From contig CAYXXZ010000022.1 in NCBI GenBank assembly GCA_964469165.1, positions 1 to 36,403 on the forward strand: a stretch of DNA of 36,403 nucleotides. The letters run 5' to 3'. The notes below the pieces were generated by a model, which worked only from the letters and a program-made list of their open reading frames with translations, searched no databases and was not told the origin of the DNA. Source of the DNA: CAYXXZ01 sp964469165 (GTDB lineage Bacteria; Pseudomonadota; Gammaproteobacteria; Pseudomonadales; Porticoccaceae). This document shows positions 1 through 9,224 of this stretch, piece by piece. Position numbers and translations under genes: made by a program. Position 1 is the stretch's first letter; the number at the start of each line of letters is the position of its first letter.

Positions 1-623
1 GTGGATTGGAGGCCGACTGCATGGCATTGATCGCCACCGTCAGGCTGCCATCGGTGCCGTTCTTGAAACCTACCGCGGTGGACAGGCCGCTGGCCATCTC
101 CCGGTGGGTCTGTGACTCGGTGGTGCGCGCGCCAATTGCCGACCAGGTGATCAGATCTTGCAGATACTGGGGAGAAATGGGGTCGAGTGCCTCGGTAGCC
201 GCGGGCAGTCCCATTTCGTTGATATCCATCAGCAGGCGGCGACCGATATGAAGACCTTCCTCGATCTTGAAGGAGTCGTTCATGTAGGGGTCGTTGATCA
301 GCCCTTTCCAGCCAGTGGTGGTGCGGGGCTTTTCGAAATAGACGCGCATGACGATCAGCAATGCGTCGCTGACTTCATCGGCCAGCGCCTTGAGGCGCGT
401 GGCGTAATCCTTCGCGGCGTCGAGGTCGTGGATGGAGCAGGGGCCCACCACCACGAAAATGCGCTTGTCCTTGCCGTCGAGAATGTTCTGTACGGCTTCG
501 CGGCCCTTGACGACGGTTTCCGCGGCCTTTTCGGTCATGGGGATCGCGCGCTTCAGATCCAGGGGCGTGATGAGCGGTTCCTGTGACTGGATATTCAGGT
601 TTTCCAGCAAACGTTGAATCATT
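1..623 (-). CDS. 3-deoxy-7-phosphoheptulonate (DAHP) synthase, class I, partial (C-terminus off window)
   Basis: Catalyses condensation of phosphoenolpyruvate and erythrose-4-phosphate, the first step of the shikimate pathway to aromatic amino acids. The minus strand reads from an ATG at 623 to the window edge, giving 207 residues of a protein that is usually about 350. Visible signatures are GPCSIHD (about residues 60-66, with the metal-ligand Cys61), RVYFEKPRTTTGWKGLINDP (93-112), GARTTESQTHREMASGL (164-180) and GFKNGTDG (185-192). These are diagnostic of the AroF/AroG/AroH type I-alpha enzymes. An AGGTAGAG ribosome-binding site precedes the ATG. Which feedback class (Phe-, Tyr- or Trp-sensitive) it belongs to cannot be told from this fragment, so no symbol is given. 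It is separated from the helicase gene, which is transcribed towards it, by a REPIN element. Confidence 0.97.
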
Positions 624-714
624 GTCTCTACCTGTAAATACTTGACTCGCCGGAGTATGGTCCGGGACTTGCTGCCTATTCTACTGTAACGACATGACAA
701 ATTGGCATAATTGC

Positions 715-733
715 CTCAATGACCGCCATTGAG
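715..733. promoter_or_regulatory. Inverted repeat upstream of the DAHP synthase gene (candidate operator)
   Basis: CTCAATG and CATTGAG form perfect 7-bp arms around a 5-nt spacer, about 90 bp upstream of the DAHP synthase start. The symmetry and position would suit a dimeric repressor site. It does not match the TyrR box (TGTAAA-N6-TTTACA). Function is an inference from symmetry only. Confidence 0.3.
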
Positions 734-810
734 AAAAGCAAACGGGGCTTGCCGCGAGTGCGGTGTTTTGAGGTGCCGACGTTCAGTGCCGGGTAAACGT
801 CATCCTGTAT

Positions 811-869
811 TGGTCGCTTGCAGGCAAGCTCCTACAGGGTGTGTGTAGGAGCTTGCCTGCAAGCGACCA
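811..869. repeat. REPIN 1: inverted pair of REP elements
   Basis: Two perfectly complementary 26-nt arms (811-836 and 844-869) are separated by 7 nt. Each arm has the head GTAGGAG followed by the small internal palindrome GCTTGC-CT-GCAAGC and the tail GACC. A GTAG/GTGG head plus an imperfect hairpin, arranged head to head, is the layout of REPINs, which RAYT (Y1-type REP-associated) transposases mobilise in pseudomonads and relatives. No RAYT gene is in the window. It lies between the helicase stop and the DAHP synthase start, where it could also act as an mRNA 3' hairpin. Confidence 0.85.
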
Positions 870-891
870 GACCGGTACGGGCAGCGCGATC

Positions 892-3800
892 TCATTCCAG
901 CACATGCAAATGCGCGAGCCGGGGAAAATACAGGGCAATGCGGATTTCCCTGTCTTCGCGATGGCGGAAAAGGGCTTTGTAGCGCTCGAGCTGGCCGCGA
1001 TAGGCGTTGCTCTCCCTGGCCACGAATGCATTCTGCGTTTCGCCGTCGCGCAGCGTCGAATTCTTGTAGTCGATGATCCAGCGCACACCGCCGTCCACAA
1101 AAGTACGGTCCAGCACCGCTTGCTCATACCCTGATTCCGTCGCGCTCACCAGGGCCAGTTCGCAGGCGCTCTCGGCATGGTTGCTATCGAGCAGCCAGCG
1201 CCCCTGCGGATCCGCCAGGGTTGTGGCAACGGCATCACGAAGCTGGTTTGCCTGGGCTTCACCATCGGCGACGCCCCATTTGCGAAACTGCACGAGCCAG
1301 GCTTTGTGTTGGTGGGCGAGGCGCTCTTCGTTCCACTTGTCGAGGCCTTCGCCGACGATCTGGCACAGGGTGCGGTGCAGCGCGGTACCGGCGTGGCGTA
1401 GATCGTCATTCGTCGTTCCCACGATGGGCGCGGCCGGCGCCGCGGGCCGAAGCGTGTCGCCCATGTCATGGAGCGGGTGGCGCCACTGCGACGGCAGGCG
1501 CATGATGTGGCGCAGGCCTGGTGGCCCGTCATCCGCTTGCGCCTCGTCGGGCATACTGGCGTCGTGGTGAGTGATGCGGGTGCCGGACATGGCGTCCGGA
1601 TTCTCCAGCGCGGGCCACAGCGCCGCCAGCAGGCTGCCTTTTACCGGGGCTTTCCTGGGTTCACTGTAGAGCAGATGCAGACGTTTGATGGCGCGCGTGC
1701 AGGCAACGTAGAGCACGCGGGCGTCTTCCAGGCTGCCGCGCAGCTTGTCCTCGTATTTGAGGTGCCTGACCAGTTGGTCGTCGTTGCCGCTGTCGTGGCG
1801 CTCTTCCTCGGAGAGCGGCGGCGCAATCAGCAATTCCGTGACACCGCGCGCATTGATGCGCTCGCGCCAGTAGAGCAGGGTGCTGTCGTCCCTGCCGCTG
1901 CCGCGATGCAGGCCGGGCAGAATCACGGTATCGAACTCCAATCCCTTGGATTTATGGATCGTCATGATCTGTACGGGATTCTCGCCGCTGCTTCCCGAGG
2001 ACGCAAAAAGCTTTTCCACCGCGGTGCGGAAGGCGTCCATATCGGCCAATTCGGCGCCTCTGGCATGCGTTTCAAGCAAATCGAGAAACTGTTGGCACCA
2101 GGCGAGATGGAGCCGGTCGGCGAGTGCCGCGGGCCCGCCCAGAGCGATCCAGACACCTTCCAGCCACTGGCGCAAGGGCTTGCGGAAGCGGTTGTGCCAG
2201 GCGTTTTCCACAACCCGTGCAACGCGCGTGAGGCGGGCCTGGCCGTCGTCGCTGAGCCCGTGCCGCAAGCTGGCGTCGAAAAGCTGGCCCGGCAGCCAGG
2301 GCAGGTCGCGGGGATTGGCATCGAGACGGGAACCGCCCTGCGCCAGGGTATGAAGATCGCTGAGGCTGAGTCCGCACCAGGGCGCGCGCAATACGGCCAG
2401 CCAGGCAATGCGGTCGGCGGGATCGAGCAGCGCGCGCGTCAGCGAGAACAGGTCGATGACCGCCATGCGGCTCGCCAGTGCATCGATATCCGTGGCTTCC
2501 CAGGCAATATCCTGCTCACGCAGTGCGCTGATGATGGCGGGCAGGTGGCTGCGGGCGCGTACCAGCACGGCGATGGAACCCTGTGGATCCTCGGCGTGGG
2601 CAGCTCGTATCCGCGCCACCACTTCGCGGGCCTCGTCTTCCGCGGCGCTGTCCGCCGGAAAGACATCGAGGGTGACCGCCGCCTCGTCCAGGGGCGCCTT
2701 GGCGGCAACCGCGGGCGCGTAGCTGACTGCGCCGCGACTGATGTCCTCGCGCTCGGGAAAAACCTGCTTGAAAACACCGTTCACCCAGTTCACGACCTGC
2801 GCTGCGGAGCGGAAATTCACCTCCAGGTCGAGGGGCTTAAGAAGGATGTCGCCGACGGGGAGCTTGCGCGCCTCCAGGAAGATACCGACGTTGGCGTTGC
2901 GGAATCCGTAGAGTGACTGCATGCCGTCGCCGACGATGAAGAGGGTGCGGCCATCGTCCCGTTGCCAGCCCCAGGTGAGCCGCTTGAGAAGGCGGAACTG
3001 GATCGACGAAGTATCCTGAAATTCATCCACGAGAATGTGGCGAATCTGGTAGTCGAGCCTGAGGCTCAGGTCCGTGGCCTGGTCATCGTTGCCCAGGGCG
3101 CTCAGCGCGGCCAGTGTCACTTCGGTGAAATCACAGCTGCGGCGCGCCTTGAAGAGCAGCGACAGCTCGGCGACCAGGCGCGGCAGCACCAGGGTCAGGG
3201 CTTCCAGCAGGCGCCACTGGTCGTCGCTGTAGACAAGCGCCGGAAGGTGGCGGATATCGCACAGCAGCGCCAACAGGCCTGGTTGCTCCTCGCACCAGGC
3301 GATCAGCTGGTTGAGCTGATCCTTGCGCAGCTCGGCGTTGGCCGGGTCGATGGCATCCTTCCTGGTGGGGAAACCCTGGCGCTTGGTGATACCTCGCGGT
3401 TTGCGCCAGTCGCCGTCGGCGGTCAACAGCAGGTCGCACAGCGCGAGCCATTGGCGCACGTTCGCCTGAGTGGCTTCCGTGTCGGGCAAGCCGCTGATGC
3501 CCGCCAGCGCACACAAGGGGCTCGCCGGGTTGTCGCGGGCCAGATTGGCGGCGGCGTAGTCGGCGACGAGCGCCAGGTCGCTCGCCACCAACGCCAGCTG
3601 CGACTCCGCTTCCGCGAGGGTCTCGCTCACGGTGTTGTGCAGTGTTTGTTCGAGGTAGCGGCGCGCGTCGCGGCTGGCGAGCAGGGGCTCGAGCCATTGT
3701 TCGCGGCTTGCCAGCAGGTTCTCCAGCAGCCGTTCGAGGGTGGTCAGGTTGTTGTCCAGGTGGCGCAGCAGCACCGCCAGGGCGTCACCCAGAGGCCCCG

Positions 3801-4287
3801 GGCTGTCCAGATCGCGCAATAGCTGGCGGATGGCATCACGATAAAAGAACTGGGGTTGCTCGCTGGGTTCCGGCAGGTCGCCGAGCCCGGTTTCCAGCGC
3901 GAGCTGGCGCGCCAGGGTGCGGCACAGGCCGTCGATGGTGGTGATACGCAGCCGTGCTGGTGAGGTGTTCAGCTGCCAGTTGTGCGCCTTGTCGCGCTCC
4001 CGCACGCGGCGGGCATCGCGCCACAGCTCGGCTTGATAGGGGTCCGCAGGTGGCGTGTCATCAGCCGCCAGAGTCAGTGCCTGGAGGATGCGCTCCTCCA
4101 TTTCCGCTGCCGCCTTGCGGGTGAAGGTGATGGCCAGCACCTGTTCGGGTTGCTCGCAGATGACCAGCAGGCGCAGGATGCGGCGGATCAACAGACCCGT
4201 CTTGCCGGAGCCCGCGGGTGCGCTGACGGCAAATGAGGCACTGACGTCGAGGGCGCGATCGCGAGCGTCTTGGTCGGCGATGATCAC
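892..4287 (-). CDS. UvrD/RecB-type helicase-nuclease (AddA-like), double-strand break repair
   Basis: A 1131-residue superfamily 1A helicase fused to a C-terminal RecB-family nuclease. Walker A is SAPAGSGKT (22-30), followed by the ITFTRKAAAEMEERI motif. Walker B is VDEFQDT (about 418). Further helicase motifs are VGDGMQSLYGFRNA, LEVNFRS, TIHKSKGLEFDTVILPGL and LYVACTRA. The nuclease end shows GTALHRTL, then IDYKN near residue 1072 and a QLERYKALF motif, so the PD-(D/E)XK site looks complete. The start is a GTG that overlaps the TGA of the upstream nuclease gene (GTGA), so the two are translationally coupled. Family knowledge says such pairs unwind and resect broken ends for RecA loading. The pairing with an AddB-like partner makes AddA-like a better name than RecB. 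Whether a separate RecBCD exists in this genome is unknown. Confidence 0.9.
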   Translation of the reverse strand: MIIADQDARDRALDVSASFAVSAPAGSGKTGLLIRRILRLLVICEQPEQVLAITFTRKAAAEMEERILQALTLAADDTPPADPYQAELWRDARRVRERDKAHNWQLNTSPARLRITTIDGLCRTLARQLALETGLGDLPEPSEQPQFFYRDAIRQLLRDLDSPGPLGDALAVLLRHLDNNLTTLERLLENLLASREQWLEPLLASRDARRYLEQTLHNTVSETLAEAESQLALVASDLALVADYAAANLARDNPASPLCALAGISGLPDTEATQANVRQWLALCDLLLTADGDWRKPRGITKRQGFPTRKDAIDPANAELRKDQLNQLIAWCEEQPGLLALLCDIRHLPALVYSDDQWRLLEALTLVLPRLVAELSLLFKARRSCDFTEVTLAALSALGNDDQATDLSLRLDYQIRHILVDEFQDTSSIQFRLLKRLTWGWQRDDGRTLFIVGDGMQSLYGFRNANVGIFLEARKLPVGDILLKPLDLEVNFRSAAQVVNWVNGVFKQVFPEREDISRGAVSYAPAVAAKAPLDEAAVTLDVFPADSAAEDEAREVVARIRAAHAEDPQGSIAVLVRARSHLPAIISALREQDIAWEATDIDALASRMAVIDLFSLTRALLDPADRIAWLAVLRAPWCGLSLSDLHTLAQGGSRLDANPRDLPWLPGQLFDASLRHGLSDDGQARLTRVARVVENAWHNRFRKPLRQWLEGVWIALGGPAALADRLHLAWCQQFLDLLETHARGAELADMDAFRTAVEKLFASSGSSGENPVQIMTIHKSKGLEFDTVILPGLHRGSGRDDSTLLYWRERINARGVTELLIAPPLSEEERHDSGNDDQLVRHLKYEDKLRGSLEDARVLYVACTRAIKRLHLLYSEPRKAPVKGSLLAALWPALENPDAMSGTRITHHDASMPDEAQADDGPPGLRHIMRLPSQWRHPLHDMGDTLRPAAPAAPIVGTTNDDLRHAGTALHRTLCQIVGEGLDKWNEERLAHQHKAWLVQFRKWGVADGEAQANQLRDAVATTLADPQGRWLLDSNHAESACELALVSATESGYEQAVLDRTFVDGGVRWIIDYKNSTLRDGETQNAFVARESNAYRGQLERYKALFRHREDREIRIALYFPRLAHLHVLE

Positions 4288-7001
4288 GATGCGGCACCTT
4301 TCATTTGCAGGATTGCGATGTCCTCGGCGCCAGCCACGCGGTTGAGGGGTTCGAGATGGCCGCCGCGCTGTGCGGCCTGACCGTAAAAGGTGACGTCGGC
4401 GCGACCATCCCGGAACTCGAGGATCAGCGTGGCGAGCTTGTCGCGCCAGGCGCTCAGGGCGTCGGGCCAGAATTCGGGAAGATTCAGCGCGGCAAGGGAT
4501 TTGCAGCCGGGGACGGTGTTGCTCTCGCCAATGCCTTCGAACGCGGTTTTCCTGTGGGTGACCGCGGCATAGGCGACGGCCGCGGGTGCCTCATCGAGTG
4601 CCAATGCGTAGAGTGCCAGCTGCGGCTCGGTGAGACGGTCAGCGGCCAGTCCGGCAAGACTGGTTCTGCCGGTTTTATAGTCGATCACGGCGAAACCCTG
4701 GGGCAGGTGATCGAGGCGGTCGAGGCGCAGCGCGATGCGCAGCCCGGCGATCTCCAGTTCCACGGCTTTCTCCGTTTCCACGACGCTGAATGGTGGGCGC
4801 TCGCGCTCCACGTCCAGCCAGCGCCGCAGCAATGCGTTGAGACGCTCGAGTTCGAGTTGCAGCAGGCGTTCAGCGAAATCGCTGCGTTGCAGCAGCGTTT
4901 GGCTCCGGAACAGGTGGTTGAGCGCCTGCGAGGTGGCCGCCGCGACCTTGTCCGCCACGGCGCTGTCGTCGAGGGCGAGCAGGGTGGCGTGGTTGCCCAG
5001 CTCGCGCCACAGTATGTCGAGGCTGTCGTGAACCAGCATGCCGCGCAGGTCCGCCCCCAGACCGTTCCGGGGTTGGCGCAGCGGCTCCGCACCCAGGCGC
5101 CATTGGGCGAAGGCGTTGAAAGGGCACTGGGCCTGCGCGGCAAGCAGGCGGCTGCCGCCGCGAATGCGGTCCTGGGGCGCTGCGTAAGCGGGGCCGCGAG
5201 CATCCTCGACGATTTCGAGGCAGTTGCCATCGGCAAGAAGGTCGAGCCAGGGGTGATGGCCCGACGCCCCTGCGAGCGCCGCCGCCGGCAGGTCGCCGAG
5301 CAATGCGGAGGGCCTCAGGTGAATGTCGCCATCGCGCGCGGCATAGCTGAACACGAGATTGTCGGCGCTTGTCGCGAACAGGGTGATCAGGTCACGCGCC
5401 AGTGCCAGCTCGCGCTCGGGGCAGGCGCGCGGCATCGCCAACTGGCGTTGCAGACTCACCGGCACCAGGGGGTGGGGCGCGATGGTTTCGGGCCAGTGGC
5501 GGTTGTCCATGTTCATCACCCAGAGGTGATCGAATTCGAGCCCGGCGGCTTCCAGCAGGCCGAGCACCTGAACATTGGAGGGCGGTGTCTCGGGGTGGAA
5601 GACGTGATCGCCGGCAAGTTGTTCGAGCCGTTGCAAGGCCTTGTGCGCGGAGACCGGTGCACAGATTTCGTCGAGCTCCGCAAAGCTGTCCAGCAATGCC
5701 TGCCAGTGGCTGAGCTGCTGGAATTCGAGGCTGTCGGGAGAGCGGCTGCCGGGCCAGCCGAGCACATCGAGGCATTCGCTGAACAGCTCGCGCCAGTGCC
5801 GGAAGTTCAGTGTGCCAGGCTGGCTGCGCTGCAGGGTTGCGAGCTTGACCAGGCGCTGGGACAGAGAGCCGGGGGACGTGTCGGGGGCGAGATCGCTCAG
5901 CAGCTGGCGAAATTTCCCCACGCTCAGCCTGAGCAGGCCGGATTCGAGAAGTGTGCTCTGAGCCTGACTGCGCAGGCTGCCCTCGCGATCGGCGTCGCCC
6001 CAGAAAGGGTTGACGAGCAGGGCGCACAGTTCCTGGCTTGGCAGGCTGTCGTTCAGCAGCCGCAGCAGGGCCAGAGCGGCGGTGACGGGCGGCGCCTCGC
6101 TCAGCGGTGTGCCGGCGGAGATGTTGAAAGGCGCCGGGCGATAGGCGATGTGCGGTAGACAGGCGGCGGGCTCGAAGGTGTTGCGGAAGATCCGCTCCAC
6201 GGCTTTTTGGCGAGCGTTGAGCTGGGGCACCACGATGCCGATACGCGCATCCGGCGCTTCCGCGGCCAGCCGTGACGCCCAGCGTGCGGCGCTGGCGATT
6301 TCGCTGCTGGCGTCGCTCGCCGTGAACAGGCACTGCTGTGCCGGTGGGCGCTGGTGCGAGAAGTATTCGAGCTGCTCCGCTGCGGCCTCGAGAGTCGTTT
6401 TTGCCAGCGGCGGCAGGGTTTGAAAGCCGACCAGTACGATTTGCGTCCGGGCTTCGAGAGCGCCGTCGCGAAAACCCCGCAACACCGTTTCGGTGCGGGT
6501 TTCGGCGTCCACCAGGGCGAGTTTTTCCAGGCGCCGGGCGAAGACGAGCCCCAGCCGTATCAGGTGGTCGGCGCCGCTGTGGCGCAGGGCGGCCAGGTGC
6601 CGCAAATCGATCCGCCATTGCCGCACCAGTTTCCAGCCACGCTGGGCAAGTTGTGCGAAATTCTCGGCGCTGATCTCGGCGGGAAGCTGGTTGTCATCAT
6701 CGATGACCTGTTCCCAGAGCGTGCGCTCCTGACAGGCAGATGCGGTAATGCCGGCAAGGGCGGGGGGGTAGGCGGCGTCCTGCAACTGGTCCCAACAGGT
6801 TTCCAGCCAGGTTTCCAGGGGCATGATCGCGGGCCGCTCCCAGTTCGGCAGGCCCGCGTTGCGGCAGTGGTGGTTCCAGGCGTCGTGCAGCGTGCGCGAC
6901 AGTCGCAGGTTGGGGGTGATCACCAGCGCGCCCGCCGCGATGGCATCGACCAGGGACGCAATGGAGAAAAACGGACGGTGCTCGCGCTCGCTGCTGCTCA
7001 C
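4284..7001 (-). CDS. PD-(D/E)XK nuclease family protein, AddB-like (probable DNA repair protein)
   Basis: A 905-residue protein of the TIGR03623 type (probable DNA repair proteins of about 900 residues with extended similarity to AddB). The N-terminus has VITPNLRLSRTL where helicases would carry Walker A, so ATP binding at this site is probably lost. The C-terminal third has LVHDSLDILW, then RLDRLDHLPQGFAVIDYKTG (nuclease Asp and Lys near residues 771-777) and EPQLALYALAL, which together make a RecB-family nuclease. Only one cysteine (QAQCPF) of the four that bind the AddB iron-sulfur cluster is evident, so a cluster is unlikely. The start is GTG at 7001 with AGGAG 7-8 nt upstream. It sits 15 bp after murI and overlaps the helicase by 4 nt, so the three genes look like one operon. 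Confidence 0.88.
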   Translation of the reverse strand: MSSSEREHRPFFSIASLVDAIAAGALVITPNLRLSRTLHDAWNHHCRNAGLPNWERPAIMPLETWLETCWDQLQDAAYPPALAGITASACQERTLWEQVIDDDNQLPAEISAENFAQLAQRGWKLVRQWRIDLRHLAALRHSGADHLIRLGLVFARRLEKLALVDAETRTETVLRGFRDGALEARTQIVLVGFQTLPPLAKTTLEAAAEQLEYFSHQRPPAQQCLFTASDASSEIASAARWASRLAAEAPDARIGIVVPQLNARQKAVERIFRNTFEPAACLPHIAYRPAPFNISAGTPLSEAPPVTAALALLRLLNDSLPSQELCALLVNPFWGDADREGSLRSQAQSTLLESGLLRLSVGKFRQLLSDLAPDTSPGSLSQRLVKLATLQRSQPGTLNFRHWRELFSECLDVLGWPGSRSPDSLEFQQLSHWQALLDSFAELDEICAPVSAHKALQRLEQLAGDHVFHPETPPSNVQVLGLLEAAGLEFDHLWVMNMDNRHWPETIAPHPLVPVSLQRQLAMPRACPERELALARDLITLFATSADNLVFSYAARDGDIHLRPSALLGDLPAAALAGASGHHPWLDLLADGNCLEIVEDARGPAYAAPQDRIRGGSRLLAAQAQCPFNAFAQWRLGAEPLRQPRNGLGADLRGMLVHDSLDILWRELGNHATLLALDDSAVADKVAAATSQALNHLFRSQTLLQRSDFAERLLQLELERLNALLRRWLDVERERPPFSVVETEKAVELEIAGLRIALRLDRLDHLPQGFAVIDYKTGRTSLAGLAADRLTEPQLALYALALDEAPAAVAYAAVTHRKTAFEGIGESNTVPGCKSLAALNLPEFWPDALSAWRDKLATLILEFRDGRADVTFYGQAAQRGGHLEPLNRVAGAEDIAILQMKGAAS

Positions 7002-7016
7002 CTCGTGCTCCTGCTC

Positions 7017-7838
7017 TCAGACCGCAATGATGTCGATGGTGGACGCGCCCATGGCGCTCAGGCCGTCACGCAGTGCACCGCTGTCGGGGCCATTGCCGGT
7101 CAGCCAGCAGGCGAATGTCGTCGGCGAGTTGTCGGTGCGATTCCGGGGCTCGCCGGTGAAGGACGCCACGCGCCGTGCAATGGCCTCGCCGGAGTCGATC
7201 CATTGCACCGCGCGCGGCGCCGCTTGCGCCAGTTCCGGCTTGAGAAGGGGAAAGTGGGTGCAGGCCAGCACCAGGGTATCCACACGCTCATCCGCGAAGA
7301 TCGGCGCGATGATCCGGGCAATGGCGGCGATATCAGGCGCTTCTCCGCGCAGCTTGGCCTCGGCGATGGTCACCAGTTCACTGCTGCCCACCGGAATGAC
7401 CGCGCAACCGGCGGCAAACTCCTCGATCAGGCGCCGGGTGTAGGGGCGTTCGACGGTGGCGGGGGTGGCCAGCAGGCCGATCACCCGCGAGGCAGATAGC
7501 CGCGCGGCGGGCTTGATCGCGGGCACCACGCCGATCACCGGCTTGCTGAAATGGGCGCGAATCTGGGGCAGGGCCAGGGTGCTGGCGGTATTGCAGGCGA
7601 TGACGACGATGTCCGGAGCGACCCGTGCGATCAGGGCTTTGAGCACGTCTTCGACGCGCGCGATCAGTTCAGCCTCTTCCTTGGTGCCATAGGGAAAGGC
7701 GGCGTTGTCGCAGGCGTAGATGAATTCGCAGCACGGCAGACGGCGGCGAATTTCGGCAAGCACACTCAAGCCCCCAACTCCCGAATCGAAGACCAGTACC
7801 TTGTGATGTTTGTGCACGAGCGCTTCGCCTGTCCCCAT
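7017..7838 (-). CDS. murI: Glutamate racemase
   Basis: Interconverts L- and D-glutamate in the cytoplasm, supplying D-Glu for peptidoglycan. With the ATG at 7838 the protein has 273 residues, normal for the family. FDSGVGGLSV (17-26) carries the catalytic Asp-Ser region. The two proton-shuttling cysteines are in ACNTAS (Cys82) and LACTHFP (Cys193). A TTG four codons upstream (7850) or a GTG seven codons downstream are alternative starts, and none has a strong ribosome-binding site. It is the first gene of the minus-strand operon with the AddB/AddA-like genes and lies back to back with rmuC, only about 40 bp apart. Confidence 0.95.
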   Translation of the reverse strand: MGTGEALVHKHHKVLVFDSGVGGLSVLAEIRRRLPCCEFIYACDNAAFPYGTKEEAELIARVEDVLKALIARVAPDIVVIACNTASTLALPQIRAHFSKPVIGVVPAIKPAARLSASRVIGLLATPATVERPYTRRLIEEFAAGCAVIPVGSSELVTIAEAKLRGEAPDIAAIARIIAPIFADERVDTLVLACTHFPLLKPELAQAAPRAVQWIDSGEAIARRVASFTGEPRNRTDNSPTTFACWLTGNGPDSGALRDGLSAMGASTIDIIAV

Positions 7839-7880
7839 CGCATTGCTCAAAGTTGCGGGATTTTACACTAGAATCGCGCG

Positions 7881-9224
7881 ATGGACTTTTTGCCTCATCA
7901 AGCACTGTTATTCGTCGGTGCCGGTTTCGCTGCCGGCGCCCTGGCAATTTTTGTGGTACTGCACGTCCTCGCCGGCGCAACCCGGAACGCGGAGAAAAGC
8001 CTGCGCGAGTCGCTCGAGGCGGAGCTCGCCCGGACGCGAAACGAGCACCGGGAAGCACTTGCCCGCCTCGAGCAGGCGCTTGCCGAAAGGGCGGGGTTGC
8101 AGGCGACTCTGGCGGCAGAGCAATTGCGCTATCAGGAGCAGATTGCCTTGCTGCAGCAAACCAGGGATGCGCTCAGCAAGGAATTCGAGAACCTGGCCAA
8201 TCGCATCTTCGAGGACAAACAAAGCAGCTTTCGCGACCAGAGCAAGCTGACCCTGGACGCCACCATCAGCCCGCTGCGGGAGGAAATCACCAGCTTTCGG
8301 CGCCAGGTGGAAAGTGCCTACGGCCAGGAAAGCGCCGAGCGCAACCGCCTCGTCGGCCAGATTCAGGAACTCAAGACCCAGGCGCAGCGTATCGGCGAAG
8401 AGGCTGTTCAGCTCACCCGCGCCCTCAAGGGTGACAGCAAGGTACAGGGCAACTGGGGCGAAGTGGTTCTCGAGCGCCTGCTTGAACAATCGGGACTGAA
8501 GAAGGGGCGCGAGTACGAGACCCAGGTCAACCTGCAGGCGGCGGAGGGCGGGCGCCGCAACCCGGACGTCATCATCCGCCTGCCGGACAAGCGCGATATC
8601 GTCGTCGACGCCAAGGTGTCGCTGCTGGATTACGAGCGCTACTGCCGCGAGGAGGACGAGGCCGAGAAGCAGCGCCACATGGCGCGCCACCTGGCATCGC
8701 TGCGCGCCCATGTCGTCGGCCTCAACCGCAAGGCCTACGAGCAGTTGGAAGGAATCAATACCCTCGATTTCGTGCTGATCTTCGTGCCCGTGGAGGCCGC
8801 GTTCATGACTGCGGTGGAGGGCGACGCCACCCTGTTCAGCGACGCCTACGAGCGCGGCATCATCCTGGTGAGCCCGACGACCCTGCTCGCCACTCTGCGC
8901 ACCGTCAGCAACATCTGGCGCTATGAGGACCGCAACCGCAACGCCCAGAAAATTGCCGCCCAGGCCGGCTCTCTCTATGATCAGTTCGTCCTGGTGATCG
9001 ACGCCCTGGAAGATGTGGGGCGTCACATTGGCCGCAGTCAGGAAGCCTGGCAGCTGACGCGCAACCGCCTGGTGGATGGCCGTGGCAACCTGATCAAGCG
9101 CATGGAAGACCTGAAGAAAATGGGTGCCAGGGCGCGCCGAAGCTTGCCCGCGGGCATCCGCGACGAGGCGCTGCTCGACGATGAATCCGCTGCCCGTGAG
9201 GAGGGTCTGGAGGTGGAAGAATGA
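7881..9224 (+). CDS. rmuC: DNA recombination protein RmuC
   Basis: A 447-residue RmuC, known in E. coli for limiting recombination at inverted repeats and thought to have a nuclease-like fold. The N-terminus (about 4-30) is one membrane segment. A long Glu/Arg/Gln-rich coiled coil follows to about residue 150. The conserved core begins with LKGDSKVQGNWGEVVLERLL and includes NPDVIIRLPDKRDIVVDAKV, with a D-x-K arrangement like PD-(D/E)XK enzymes, then FVPVEAAFMTAV and SPTTLLATLRTV. It diverges from murI across a very short gap and overlaps the next gene by 4 nt (ATGA). Confidence 0.95.
   Translation: MDFLPHQALLFVGAGFAAGALAIFVVLHVLAGATRNAEKSLRESLEAELARTRNEHREALARLEQALAERAGLQATLAAEQLRYQEQIALLQQTRDALSKEFENLANRIFEDKQSSFRDQSKLTLDATISPLREEITSFRRQVESAYGQESAERNRLVGQIQELKTQAQRIGEEAVQLTRALKGDSKVQGNWGEVVLERLLEQSGLKKGREYETQVNLQAAEGGRRNPDVIIRLPDKRDIVVDAKVSLLDYERYCREEDEAEKQRHMARHLASLRAHVVGLNRKAYEQLEGINTLDFVLIFVPVEAAFMTAVEGDATLFSDAYERGIILVSPTTLLATLRTVSNIWRYEDRNRNAQKIAAQAGSLYDQFVLVIDALEDVGRHIGRSQEAWQLTRNRLVDGRGNLIKRMEDLKKMGARARRSLPAGIRDEALLDDESAAREEGLEVEE

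Noticed and set aside
1468..2916. Long plus-strand open frame (482 codons) opposite the AddA-like helicase
   Set aside because: It is antisense to a gene with complete helicase motifs, shows no family signature, and its length follows from high GC.
4305..6158. Plus-strand open frame of 617 codons opposite the AddB-like nuclease
   Set aside because: No motif, low-complexity Gln/Gly/Val composition typical of an antisense shadow, and the opposite strand encodes a recognised protein.
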